DNA of 58,286 nt from Xylona heveae TC161. Its lineage: Eukaryota; Ascomycota; Xylonomycetes; Xylonales; Xylonaceae. Positions 1 to 11,920 of this stretch are shown here, piece by piece. The notes below the pieces were generated by a model, which searched no databases, had not been told where the DNA came from, and was given only the letters and a program-made list of their open reading frames with translations. A program made the translations under genes and the position numbers. The DNA is taken from assembly GCF_001619985.1 (NCBI RefSeq), contig NW_017264206.1:603315-661600 (forward strand), written 5' to 3'. Position 1 is the stretch's first letter. Each line of letters opens with the position of its first letter.

Positions 1-108
1 GTGTCGTCGGTATCATCGGTGTCGTCGGTGTCATCTGTGTCGTCGGTGTCATCTGTGTCGTCGGTGTCATCGGTGTCATCGGTGTCGTCGGTGTCATCGG
101 TGTCATCC
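1..108 (+). repeat. 9-bp minisatellite encoding Ser-Ser-Val
   Basis: About twelve tandem copies of a 9-bp unit alternating between gtgtcgtcg and gtgtcatcg. They encode the Ser-Ser-Val tract of the partial gene and probably extend left of the window. Unit count is likely to vary between strains. Confidence 0.9.
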
Positions 109-1451
109 GCAAGCAGCACTCCAAGTGGCATGGTTGTGATCAATGCGACACCGGCGCAGCCTTCTGGAGTCGTGCGGCGGCAAGCAGTTCAAGGTTCTTA
201 TATCAGCGCCAATGGCTCAACGGTTTCCAATTGCCAGGACGGGGTATCTTTCCAAATTGTTGACGGCCAATTGTTTGGTGCGAACGGCCTGATTACCACT
301 ACCGCTGGGACTGCCTCACAACCTTTGGTTGGGGTAGCTGAGGGCGGGGAAATCTCGCGAACGTGGAAATATGCTGGAACTTCGCTTGTGTGGTCCAATC
401 CACTCTTCGAAAATGGCGTTGCTCGATTTTGTTCCCAGTCGGATGGGCTTGTCATTGTTGTTCTCCAGGGTGATTTCCCATCTGGTTGTAACGCGGTGAC
501 ATTGAGCGGTTTGGAAGGTAGGATATCCCGTCAATCTTTGCAGACATTTTACTGACCCAGTTAAAGTATCAAACTGTCCTGGCTATTCAAGCTCGAGCTT
601 GCCTATTAGCTCGACCTCCGTGCCCCCTACATCTAGCGTTCCGTCTAGCTTGAGCATCTCCACTAGTCTTTCGAGCAAGAGCTTCCCCAGCAGCCATTCA
701 ATCAGCATCTCGAGCAAAAGCTTCCCGAGCAGCCATTCAATCAGCATCTCGAGCAAAAGCTTCCCCAGCAGCCATTCAATCAGTATCTCGAGCAAGAACA
801 TACCCTCGAGTGTATCGTCCCTGCCGGTCTCTTCACCTTCAACTTCGGCCCTACCAACTTTTGCGATCCAAGGGACGGGTGGTGTAGGCGGAATACCTTA
901 ATATATGTTTGTAATTTTAGCTAATTAATCTGTCTCAGACAATAAATGAGCCTCTTTACCTTGGCACTGATGGAGTTCTCCATGCAGATGTAGCTTCAGC
1001 AGCCCCATATTCCATTATTGACGGCCAGATGGTGCATATCAACGGGACCGGGGGTATTATATGTGTCCAACATGGTGAAGCCGGATATGGCTACACGGAT
1101 ATGTCACCCTCCCCAGACACTGACCCCGACATTAGTCGAACATGGGCGTTGGATGCAGCCAACCATATCGCTTGGACTAATTCGACCTTCTACCAGGGTA
1201 CCGCTGTATATTGGCGCGGTACCGATCAGTCAGAGTACAGTTACAACTTCATCTATGTTATTTTCGAAAACTATGACCCAGGCAGCTCTTATGAGATGAT
1301 TAATATTACTGCCGTGCAATGTGAGGCAGCCTCTCCCCCTCTGGTCTGGCTTTTGATGCTAACACCGACGCAGACCCTCCCTCCTAGTTATTTCGGCTCT
1401 CATTCTGGTCAAGTTACGCGGTTAGGTATACGTTTAGTTAGCTGTAGTTAG
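1..1451 (+). CDS. Secreted serine-rich protein with two DUF7908-like domains (5' partial)
   Basis: The reading frame is open at the left window edge, so the start and any signal peptide are missing. Three exons fit: 1-517, 561-883 and 939-1451. Both introns (518-560, 884-938) have GT/AG ends and preserve frame. The protein has a Ser-Val repeat (about residues 1-36), a domain of about 130 aa, a Ser-rich linker with three 13-residue repeats, and a second related domain. The domains share the pattern ISRTW followed by a W[ST]N motif, an aromatic/VxF segment and a late Cys. From memory this matches DUF7908 of uncharacterised fungal extracellular proteins. The 3' end is uncertain: 1321-1373 could be a further intron (GTGAGG donor, GCTAAC branch site), but splicing it would remove the conserved late Cys, so I left it unspliced. 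Function is unknown; a wall or secreted role is inferred from composition. Confidence 0.7.
671..801 (+). repeat. 39-bp coding tandem repeat (Ser-rich linker)
   Basis: Three near-identical 39-bp units start at 671, 710 and 749, and a partial fourth starts at 788. Each encodes a 13-residue Ser-rich unit containing KSFPSSHSI. The repeat lies between the two DUF7908-like domains and makes a spacer typical of extracellular fungal proteins. Confidence 0.9.
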
Positions 1452-2319
1452 CACTCTACTACGCCGCGCGCAAATATGCTTTCCTCACTCTGAAGGCTTT
1501 TATTACGTCCGCGTGACCACTTGTCACCTGTCTTTTGTCTTTATTGGGAAGAAACAGGATAATTATAAGTTTAATATGAGTCCTTCTCTTGCTCAATTTC
1601 AATTGTATTTGATGAAGGGTCGCCATTGCCATTTTAGTTGGCCAATGAGAGTCGCCATCTTGACCCAACCCCATATTTATCTACATGTTGCCTCTGCATT
1701 TTCATATCGTGGAGACTGATTTTCTCAAGTTTATTCTGATGCTCAAAGATGGTGCCACAAACCACGAACGATGAAAAGGCCACCATAATCATTTAACGTA
1801 GACATTTTCGAAAAAATCGTCAGCCGCCTTGGTTGGTCTCATCTTCATTCCTTGTTGCCGTCTAAGTTACGCTTTGCATGTCTCCTCTCCCTTGATCCAG
1901 ACGCATGCCTTATTGGCGGAGGAAGCTGGATTGGATATCGTGGTGGCACATCCACGCTTTGACCACGTGGAGAATCCGAAATTTCTGTAGGAGCCGCCTA
2001 GTCATGGTGGCATGTGACAAAAAAAATTTTTGAGAACAATTGAAGAGAATTTTCATTCAAGATCCTTTCGTTAAAAAAATAAAAATAAAAATTTAGACCG
2101 TATGGTAATACTCTGTTTGCAAGCTGTTGACAGCGTCTTGATGCTTGACAGCGGATGAATTAGGACAGCTTAGTCATCTATCCAACTTCTCTCGGAGCAT
2201 CTCAGGCGACGCATATCCATGGATCAGGAGTCAATTAATTGCCGGAAAGACTATTCCTATTGAAACATCTCACTGCCTTTGGGTCTTTAAAAAGTTTCAA
2301 TCGCTCTAATTCGTCCACC
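1452..2319. other. Intergenic, no gene seen
   Basis: Only short frames without recognisable content. It holds the 3' flank of the DUF7908-like gene and the promoter of the uS14m gene, with an A/T-rich patch around 2,020-2,095. Confidence 0.6.
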
Positions 2320-2881
2320 ATGTCACAGTTTCGGGCCAAGAAGCTCGATCTGAGCTGCTTCATCAATGTCCGCGTACTACGGGATCACACCAAGCGCAAA
2401 GTCTTTGCAGAGCACGAACCTGAAAGGTGAGAAGCAAAATCTGGTTTTGAAAAATTGACATCGCTCCTCATTTTGACCCTGATAACCCGCGCGTCATCAA
2501 TTGGCTGGTGTGCATATGGAGGGAGCAGGATGGCGAAATAGCAACGTCAAGCTAATTTACTACCCACAGACAAGCGCTCCGTTACATTATTCGCAACACG
2601 GCTCTTCCCCAGCGCGCTCGCGCCCAGGCTCAGCTTGAGCTTTCGCAGATGCATGCCTATACAAGGAGCACGCAGATCAAGAATCGATGCATAGAAGGAG
2701 GAAAGGCAAAGGGTGTTTTCAGTGATTTCAGAATGGCAAGGGTATGAGCAAATCCGGACCTTGGGGGCTTGTTCGCTTTCTTTTTCATCGGACGATTAAT
2801 GCTGATATTGGTTCTTAGTTCCCATTCCGGATGAACGCCCTTGCTGGAAACCTCCCCGGTGTCAAGAAAGCCAGCTGGTAG
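2320..2881 (+). CDS. MRP2: Mitochondrial small-subunit ribosomal protein uS14m
   Basis: Three exons, 2320-2426, 2570-2741 and 2819-2881, give a 113-aa protein. Introns 2427-2569 and 2742-2818 have GT/AG ends and the phases agree. The product is recognised as uS14m (yeast Mrp2), part of the 37S mitochondrial ribosomal subunit head. Family signatures are present in order: RYIIRNTALPQRARAQAQL, then TRSTQIKNRC, then FRMARFPFRMNALAG, ending in the conserved GVKKASW terminus. The chosen ATG sits at the head of a basic N-terminus; no long targeting peptide is obvious, as is usual for this small protein. It is a single complete gene with no oddities. Confidence 0.95.
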
Positions 2882-3620
2882 AGCTATGGAAAAGCGTCAG
2901 CGGCTGTACTCTTATGCCGAGTAGACGGTCTTTGAAGAAAATCTGGCGTATTGGTCTTTCTTGTATATTCCTACGATCAGCGGCGTTCTGGTGTGTCATG
3001 CCATTTCAAAAGAATGATATAGAAAGAGGCAGAAAGGGATATTAGTTGCCTTTGAATGCGATAAACCTCCTGATAGCAGAAAATTAATGCTGCGTCAAAA
3101 TCATAATTGTCGAAATAGTAACGACCATGACTGTGAGAAAATGTTGTCCTTGTGATTAGTATTTGACATAAATCGGCCACTCGATTTAAATTTGACAATG
3201 GGCCTTTTGAGTGTAGCTGTATGTTGCACCGGCTGCTTCCGCTGCTCATGGCGGCGTCAAACGAACGACTTGAGAGCAAACATACGTAACGCCAATAGCG
3301 ATGAAACTGTCATCCATCCATCGTAATGAATACACTACTGCATTTTCTTTTAGACTCTCCCTTTCATTTTTTTGCCGGATTCACATCCGTTGACGCAGCA
3401 CCTGCGAATTAATTGAATTGTTGCCCGCTCGAACATTCACAATTGCATACTACTATCGTACTTAACGCCTTCTTCCTTCTCACTCTTTGCGCTTAAAACC
3501 CTCTTCAGCGATTACGTTTTCTGAAACTTTCATTGCATGTTCTCTGCTCTTTCTCTTCACATTGTTCGCTTTGATCGTTGCATTTTCGGCTGCGAAAGAT
3601 CATTCTTCTTGTGACGCAGC
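2882..3620. other. Intergenic, promoter side of the Arb2-like gene
   Basis: No supported gene. The last 250 bp are C/T-rich (many ctt and ttc tracts), which is typical of fungal core promoters and 5' leaders before the start at 3621. Confidence 0.6.
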
Positions 3621-5293
3621 ATGTTTCGACGCCTGAGCAGCAGTCTTCCAAAAGACCCCGAATTCCCTTTGGATCTGAAGGGGCTTGGGTATGTTGATAA
3701 TTAGGTTGATATCAGTCATCGCCGATTCATCATTGCCAGTTGCCGTGCAAGAAAGCCCGAAGGGAAAATCCTAGCCTTTATTTAAGACACGGATACTTAC
3801 AATCTTATGATACAGTTACTTTATCAATGACAAGGACGAGATACGCCAGATCGCCAATCCGGAAAAGGAATTCGAGTTCTTTATCACCAAGAATGAGCGG
3901 TACAATGAGAGACACCGCGAGGCAATGCACAGTGTGTTTCTCCCGTCCCTATTCCTTTCGCCACTCCTCGCCCCCCTTTCCCGCCTTTCCACTTCTATAT
4001 CGCAGCTGCTCTTTTCAATCCATAGAACCGTCTACTCACAAAGCTGCGGTAGTTTGTCTTCGACGCATCATCTTTGAACGTCTTTCCGCCCTAGGTCTCA
4101 CTCAGCTTCGGCTTCCACGCACTGCTGGGCCAAAAGAAAAACATATCCCAATCCTAGCCAGTAACGACCTCGAAGCACGAGAACGCATCATTCTTGTGTT
4201 GAATGAAGCAAGTCAAGATCTAGGTATCTTTGCATGGAGAGACACCCGATCCGAGCGGGGCGGTCTTGCCGTCGGCAGTGCCATCGACTTTGTCAAAGAA
4301 GTCATGTGTCACGCCTCGAACCCTTGTCCCAAGGGCAAAGCCACGGCAGACATCGTCAAGGACGAGCTCCAAGAAGTAGAAGAAGTTGTGCAGAGCGCTG
4401 AAACAGCTGCTCGCATAGTCTATCAGGACGTCAGCGACTCTCCGGGCATCGTCATCGCTAATCCAGGCCAATTGATCTGGCATCGGCGTGGGAAGCAAGC
4501 CATGACGCTGACAAGCTGGTTTTCGTTACCTCGCAAGTCCGCTGTCCACGGACCAATGCTCGTACATGAAGTGCACAACCGCGTCCCGGGCCATGAGGAC
4601 TATGCTGCGCATCTGGGAAGTGTCTTTAAAGATGTTGTCGATCCTTTGATCTTTGGCAGGCCGGATGGTGGAAAACTTCCTGCAATCGACATTATTGCTC
4701 TGACAGACGGCGCTCTAGAGCTTGTGAGATTTCTCGATGACCACTGTAAGTTCTACTGAGTTGCTCACATGTTGGAATTTTTAACTATTTCACAGCTCCG
4801 CTGCCACCCCGTCTCCGTCCCCGTCCCCGTCCCCGCTTCACTACTCCGCCACTTCATTGCACTCTCGACCCCGCGCTATAAACACACATGATATGCTCCT
4901 GCTCCTACATGTTTGCGGGAGACTCTTGTAAAGCAGCAGAGTGTATTGACGCGAATCCATCATCATCTAGGGAGCCGCTACGAATCGTTTATCAGCGCTA
5001 TCGCTCTAGGCGGGCCATTGCATAACAGCAACACTATCACCAACTCAGCATTCAGGAAATTTCTCTCCCGCAGAGCCCGAGCTTATGTAATATCTCATTT
5101 ACCCGCAGGTACTCCAATTGACGGGGCATTTTACGGCTGCAACACGTATTCGTCCGGCGAGGCAGAAATCGCAGAGTGTGTCATGGGTAAATCATATCCG
5201 ATGATGCTCGATTTCTTTGACGAAGTCGCCATGAACCCAGAAGGGTACGCTAATCCAGAGGTTCTAATTTTTGAGAATGAGAATGAAGAATGA
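3621..5293 (+). CDS. Arb2-domain protein
   Basis: Four exons, 3621-3688, 3816-3931, 4053-4745 and 4971-5293, join in frame to a 399-aa protein. All introns have GT/AG ends. The last, 4746-4970, restores the motif DDHWSRYESF and contains a ccgtcc-type tandem tract. The N-terminus MFRRLSSSLPKDPEFPLDL and the following GYFINDKDEIRQIANP are typical of ascomycete Arb2-domain proteins. Later landmarks are RLSALGL, PILAS, VIANPGQL, LTDGALELV and YSSGEAEIAECVM. The fold is alpha/beta-hydrolase-like. In fission yeast Arb2 belongs to the Argonaute siRNA chaperone complex used in heterochromatin formation, but the fungal family is broader and a role in silencing here is only inference. Confidence 0.8.
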
Positions 5294-5949
5294 AGGACGA
5301 AGGATAAAGGATAAAGGATGAAATGAGTCTGACGCTCAGACTGTAGGTGGAGGTCAGGCGAAGGAACCCCGTCCGTGATGGCAGCGTGTTGAGCGCTACC
5401 GCATTTCTGTATTTCGCCCCCAAAATCGTTGCATAGTGCCTTCATGGCATCATACTTGCCCTTTCATTGCAAATCAGCAGCAATTTTACTGAGAGCGTGT
5501 TCTCCATTCCGTTCAAACAAAACTTTTGTTCTCACACAATACTTTGCTGGATCATCCCTTGAGACTTTGAACACAAGTAATATTACACGTCTTCCAACTG
5601 AAAAAGAAACCAGTAGTTCGTAATCATGCAAGGCCTGTGCAGGCAGCCAAAATTTAGCTACTTGTATACAATAACCCACCTGCTCGCGCCCATCCATTTC
5701 CGGTATGAAAGAGCCACTGTTGTAGTCGAAAAGAGAGTTTCTGATCGTGCCATGTATCGAATGAATTTGCTCGCATTGCCCGAAATGGTCTCACCAGGAA
5801 AGAATATAAGGTTATACGATAATATTATGCAAAAGGTATGGAAAAAAGGATGACCTTGTCAAATTTCTCATTGGACCTTCGGACATGCGTACAACGCGAA
5901 GCGCCCATTATGTGCAAGCATTTTATAAAAGCTGGCTTCTTCCGCTTTA
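5294..5949. other. Intergenic between convergent genes
   Basis: 3' flanks of the Arb2-like gene and of the EGF-domain gene on the other strand. A short ggataaagg-type repeat lies at about 5,298-5,322. No gene seen. Confidence 0.6.
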
Positions 5950-8197
5950 TCAGGCCCCTCGTCCAAACAGAGTGCCATTTCCAAGTCTTAATTGAAAATT
6001 TATAAAGTCAATCATGATAGAACCAGTGACAACGACTCCATTGGTCGAGACAGAAGTATCTCCGAGAAAACTCTGGATATTATCCTGAGCAATAACAGCA
6101 ACATTAAGCTGCATAGACTGCTGTAAAACAAACAGAACGCTAACTCGAGCAAAATCTAGTACTGTATTGTTGATTGCTAATGTTGAGAGTGCCGGCGTAG
6201 CTGACGTGGAGGGAGTGGTAGCAGTAGGAGCAGCTAATATTATGCCATTCGACGTGACGGCGGTTGGTGCAACAAGAGTAGACGACACGACAGTATAAGT
6301 TCGCGCTCTTCGGTGACGCAGGTGGTTGGAGATATGGGCGGAAACTAGGCTGGCTGGTGGTAACGGCATAGAAGCGTTGCACGGATATTGCAGTTCGGAT
6401 CGAGCGAAACGTGTGGATTTCCCATTGAATGCAACCAGTGCATTCTCTGCCGCACATGACAGGTTTGTAGCGGAGAAAACCTGAAGAAGGGCAGACGAAT
6501 TCAGATATATACCAAAACGATCTCCGGCGTCCCGAAGAATCTGAGGTATTGATGAGCCAAAAGTCACATTTCGAACAATATTGGAGTCCTGAGCAATTTC
6601 TGCCGTTGAACAAAATCCAGCATCTGCAATCTCGCATCGTTCTCCCGAGAACCCGTCCAGGCAGAGACAGCGGCAAAGATTGGAATTCAGCCAATTTAAA
6701 CCTCCGTTTTGACAGATCAAGGAATTTTGGCACTGTTTCATTGTAGTAATAGAATGGCTCACAGCATCTTCATGCCTAAGCTTAGTGAAGAGAAGAGGAA
6801 CGATAATTGCCGCTGCGATTACAATGATTAGGACCCCAATGACAATGGACAAAGAACCGGGTGATGAGCCGCAGTACTTTCCCCGTCCTCTTTCAGTGTC
6901 TTTCTGGATCTGAAACGAACTGCGTGGCTGCTTAAATGTACGACCTCTTAGGGACGACGGCCAGTGAGTCGCATATAGGTCTCGCTCAGTCGGTGTCGAA
7001 ACACAAGGCGGCGGAAAAGATGCAAGCATATCCGATAATGAATTTGATCGTTTTTCGAAACCTTCGAAGGTTAGTACGCACGCGTACAATAAACCATGGC
7101 GGATTACAAATCTTACTACATGTTCCTGGCACTGAGCCTTTTTCACTCTCGCTTGTCGGTCTTGAAGAAACTGGTTCTCTATCCAAGAATGCGGCCAACC
7201 TTGTTGCTCTTTGAATTAGTGCTGGCAAACTGGCCAATCTGGTATCAGCTCCCGCCTGGTTTCTGGAAGCGTCTTTGAACATAGAAGGTCTCTGAGTGGG
7301 CATTTCTTCCTCCCCAATAGATATGATAAGAGCAACTTGATGGATATTCTGCTGGAGATGATTCGAGACTCCTGCACTGGAACGGTTGATATGGCCTGAC
7401 AAAGATAAAGAACGTCTGTGCTTTGAATTCGGAGAAGATTCAATGATTAATGCTTGCTCCTCTTCGGCTTCCTTTTGGAATGTAGTCTTTCCGCCATCAT
7501 TCATCAACTGTCGCGCCTTTGCTTGACATTGACCGGCACGTTCTTGGCGACTATATTGGAGCTCGGATATATCAGCATCAGAATATTCAGAAGGGGAACT
7601 CGATGCAATGATAAGCTCCGAACTCTCTTCGATAATGGTGCTCACAGCCGGTCTGTGTGTATAGAATGACGGGAGCGATCGTCGACTACTATTGGAAGAG
7701 CCTGGCAGCATGTTATTCTGACCGATTGAAGAAGTCTGGTTGCATTTGAAGGAATTTGTACGTTCCCGGAGCGGCACTTCAGTTTGCAGCGAGTCAATAG
7801 TTCCTGGACCCCCTTGGTTTTGCATACTCCTCTGCTTCACCTCACGAGTTCTATGTCGAAATGTATATGGCCCCTGAGAGGACGGTCCGGCTACAGCAGC
7901 CCCTATATCCCGAAGATCAACTCTAGGTTTGGAGCCGCCATGTCTACTTTCGGAAACAGGCACGCAGAAAACGGCACTTTGAGTATTCGTCTCGGAGCAA
8001 TGAGTCGTAGGTGAAGAAGACTGGCTGATCAAGCCATTAAGAACGGACTCCCTCCTCTCTTGCGTTCCCTGACAACGTTCTTTGCCAATGCAAGCTGTGC
8101 ATTCCGGCCACAGTAAGACAGCACAATGACTATCGTCCTTCGAATCTCCTCCCTGATTGCGTGTCTTTGCTGATGACATCATATGTTTTGGTGACAA
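5950..8197 (-). CDS. EGF-like domain single-pass membrane protein
   Basis: Two exons on the minus strand, 8197-7117 and 7061-5950, with intron 7116-7062 (GTAAGA donor, TACTAAC branch site). The split codon agrees and gives 730 aa. The first half or so is a long disordered cytoplasmic region rich in Ser, Arg and Gln with acidic patches. Near its end is a conserved ASLPALIQRATRLAAFLDR helix. A transmembrane segment follows (SIVIGVLIIVIAAAIIVPLL), then an EGF-like module starting CQNSLICQNGG with six spaced cysteines ending at RCEIADAGFC. After that come an ectodomain and a Ser/Thr/Ala-rich stretch. This order matches EGF-domain proteins widespread in Aspergillus-like fungi, whose function is not established. 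A type II topology is inferred. No lesions seen. Confidence 0.85.
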
Positions 8198-10243
8198 GTA
8201 TTCAGACCTTTACGGGAAACTTTGTTGCTAGAATCTGCAAATTCCCGGACAGTAGCCCAATACTCCGGCTCCGACGAAGCCACCGAGGCTAATTGCTTAG
8301 ACTGACGCTTCTATAGAGGGGGTTGAATGGGACCGCAAATACAATCAGCAGCTAGTCGCTGCTAAAATTCCTCATATCAACGCGAGATGTGCAATGATTT
8401 AAGGGAGTTACCCCAACCGTTGTCAGGACCGTGCAAGAGAGTCCAAGCAAATTAAGATGTGGGTGCTGGTCGATGACCTTTCACAAACCGGATATATATA
8501 GTAGACAGCTAGCGACACCTTGGCCGAGATGCCGCGTAGCTGACAGGCCGTAATATGAAGTTAAAAGTAATCTATTTTGTACTGTCTTTTGCAACTCCCG
8601 GATATTTATGACTGAAAGAGAGCAACTGGGTAACAGATTCGTAGAGGCCAAAACTGGTGGTCCTTGCTCAATTTTTCCGATATCGAGCCAGTCGTACGCC
8701 GATGGTATTTCAAATTGTGGGATTGACGGTATATACCCCAGCTTTGATCAGGAACATGCAGGTAGGGAAGAGATACCGCAAACAATTTGATAGCACGTGC
8801 TTACGGAGTATTGCAACGTGTTGAACCTTCAACAAGTTCAAAGCCTGATGAGAAATAAAAGCAAAATGTCGGAGAGATGGCTAGAACATGACTTCTGCCA
8901 TGCAGATCTTCAAGTGATCACCACTAGTCAAGCTCAGCAACGAGCGGGCTGTCTTTAGATTTTGGGCAGGTCTGGCCATGTTGGAGTGTGGGGTGAGGCG
9001 CCACAGCTCGCCGTGGGGAAAGCTTTGGAGTTGACCGGATTTCGAAGCCATTTCCGCCTCGAAAGCAGACTGGAACAAATGGAATTGATTTTGACCAGGA
9101 TCGTAAGGCCACAGCAGCATCGATTGAAGGCTAATGCATTTCCAGAGTAGTTAGAGGCGGTTTCTTTTCCGTGTCGCACGAAGAGCGCAGAACGACTAAT
9201 TTCCAGCCGGTTAAATGTAGCCCATACGTCGTTACCATATGACTTATCGGAAGTCGCCTGAAAAGAACACAGCTATGCCGGTTGTCCCTTCCGACAGCCT
9301 TTGGCCACAAAACCCCTGCCAGTGGCGTTGCTGTTAAATTGCTCTTTGCCTGGTGGAAATTGAACAGTCACGGAAATCCCACCAGTCAGAGCCAGAAACA
9401 GCGGATCTCTCACTCGTGCTGCGTTGCACTGCTGCAAGCCACCATGCTCTCTTGCCCATGCGCTTATATAACCTCTGCCATCGCTCGACCCTCGTTCTCC
9501 TGAAACGTGCCAAGAGGCACAGCAATGAGGCAGCATGCGCCCCCTGAGGCACAAAAAAACCCCCTCCTGATTGCATTAGCTTGGCAGTCGTGATATTTTT
9601 GCACTCAGCAGGAATCGAAATTTCCATATCCATACTTTCATATGGCTTGAAATATGATGCGTCTCGATTGTTGTGTCCCAAGAAGTATATCATCGCGATT
9701 GACTTCCTGCACAGATTCCGGTCCTCGACTCAAGTCTCGAGGTTGACACTGATTTTAACAGACAAGTCTCATCATTTTCTTCCAAAAAACTAATATTGGC
9801 ATCCGACCAGTTGATGATGCTGATTCGTATACTAGAAAGCAATCTGCTCGACTTGTCCACAACGTTGAGGACGTGGACACCTAAGTGTTTATGATGGTAG
9901 CTCCTTACGTTTTTGTAATTTTTCAGCTCTTCGCTCGTTGTGCCTCTGCAAGAACATATTGACGTGCGGGTTTAATGTCAAGTTGCCCTTACATGATATA
10001 CATGCCACCGCGCGTGATTCGCATGCTCAATGCGCTCTAAAAGGACATCCTGACCGACAGATATGATAGTTTGACCAGGCAGTGAGGAAATGAATGATAC
10101 CCGGAATAAGGTACCTCATCATCCCCGACGCCAGCCGGCAAGGAAGCGGATCGTGATTAATCTTTCTCCGCCAGTCAAAATCAACGAGGCTCCTCTCGTT
10201 TGATTCCGACGTCTCTCTAAAAACCAAGCAACGAACATTTTTC
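8198..10243. other. Gene-poor intergenic stretch
   Basis: Several frames of 60-120 aa occur on both strands, overlap one another and show no family features. The part near 8,198-8,600 is the likely promoter of the EGF-domain gene. I see nothing else. Confidence 0.5.
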
Positions 10244-11327
10244 TTGAAGCGTCAGTTGAGAAGTCCCGGCCATCGTACAAAGATATTGCAATTGTTCCAA
10301 GCTTCATCCCTCAAGTTGCAATGGGGTATTCATCCAGCTCAGAAACATCCCCAACATGTAACCCGGGCTGATAGATCGTTAATTTCACCTTCAAGCCGAC
10401 AAGTATCAACGCATAAACATGTTTCCGGGATTTCGGAACACAAGAGTCATCCTCAGGAACAACCGACTGTTATATCTAGTAGAATCTCTACAGCTGGACA
10501 AACTGCGGAACGTTCAAATTCGAGTGAAACGTCGCTACATGAATTGTCACTATCAGGGCCGCCTTTCAAAGATCTTCCTGTTCTGCCAACGCTTTCACCC
10601 TGTCCTAGAGATCAACGGACTCAATGCTTTGTACTTTCCATTCAAGGTAGTATTTCTGGAAGACTCAGCGCCTGTTACTACCGCAACTTGTGAAATTGAT
10701 AAATTAGTATATGCCAGCAAGATTCCCTCCAAAGACATCATATTTGATCACACTGCTCTGACAAGCATAGCCGAAGATGAAGATCGAGACGACATAGAAC
10801 AAATTTGAAGGGGCCATCTGCATCGACAAAGGACCATAGAGCGGCAGAAGCTCTCTTTGTCAAGGAATCTTTAACTGCTCCTATGGAGAACGTTTCCTTA
10901 TTCTAGTCTAATGCTGAACTGAGGCCAAAATGGATATTTTTACGCACGGAAAATTCCAAGACAGCATGGCATCAGAAGGAATTGGATGCAGATCCGCACA
11001 CCTTCTCAGCCACTGGAGCGGACAACGGAAGTCTTCAAAGCAAAGCCCAGGAATGTTGAAAATGACGATCTGTCGGAGCCTCGTCCCCATGTTGAGATCT
11101 ATCGGAAGGAAAGTCGGCCAAAAATGTTACGATGCACGCCTTATGACCACAACATAGTCTTATTTAGCAAGGATATTTCCATGAGTCTCCTCACAAAGGC
11201 GAATGGAAACGAAAGTCATAGCAAACATTGTTGCCACTGCATATATTTGGTATTTCATGGCCAGATTGCACGCTGTGTTAATGTGCTGATGAATAACGTT
11301 CTTTGGAAATTGGGACTTGCCTACTAG
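10244..11327 (+). pseudogene. Possible remnant of a disordered-protein gene
   Basis: Consecutive plus-strand segments have protein-like composition but lie in different frames. The first (about 10,244-10,640) is rich in Ser, Pro and Thr and includes SNSSETSLHELSLSGPPF and PVLPTLSP. A second (about 10,986-11,110) includes TPSQPLERTTEVF and EPRPHVEIYRKE. No family was recognised and no start or intron set joins them cleanly. It may be a decayed gene for a low-complexity cytosolic protein, or chance frames. Confidence 0.25.
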
Positions 11328-11920
11328 GTAGGTAACTACTTCCCTTCGATTTCAAAATGTTAAAAATAGTTATCCATTCAAGTCTCCTGAATTTCAATTT
11401 TAATTGCCATTGGACAGCGTGAAGAAGCATTGTTCCGGGGTCTGAATTGGTGCTTCTCATTTCTGTCTTTGTAGTACAATTTGCGGCTCAGGCTCCTTTA
11501 TCTTCCTTTGACTTGGTGCCCTTCCAAGTGTTGCGATGCCGCTGAGGTCCCTTTCCCTTGCTATGCCTTGTCTGCAAATCTCAAGTCGTGAGAACGATAT
11601 TCCAGGCCGATCTCGCCTTCAGCTGACCCTATGCTGTCGGCTCTATCACATTAAATTGCGGCTTTTGCATCGGTCTAGATGATGTGCGGTATATTTTAAA
11701 CTCTGGCAATCACTATATTGTATCATTCAACCCCTTTCACATATAAATATCGCTCTCTTTTGGCGACGTAGCTTTGCACCTCATAATGCTTTAATTTATT
11801 CGTCTATTCGTCAAATATTCAAAATTACAATGTAGTATCGCGGCTAGTTTCTATTAAGTGTAGATAGTAACTAGCTTGACCGAGCCGATGATAGATCAAT
11901 TGAGTCTTCAAATAGCAAGA
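11328..11920. other. Intergenic, 3' flank of the phosphatase gene
   Basis: No gene features. Moderately AT-rich. Confidence 0.6.

Noticed and set aside
583-801. Open frame on the minus strand rich in Leu and Glu
   Set aside because: It is the mirror of the 39-bp coding repeats of the plus-strand gene and has no independent support.
671-801. Regular repeats that could suggest a CRISPR array
   Set aside because: Direct tandem units without spacers, in a eukaryotic coding frame.
5626-5853. Plus-strand frame of 75 aa between convergent genes
   Set aside because: No conserved features; it lies in the 3' flank of the EGF-domain gene.
8881-9793. Several frames of 60-120 aa on both strands
   Set aside because: They overlap each other, have no conserved motifs and no consistent intron structure.
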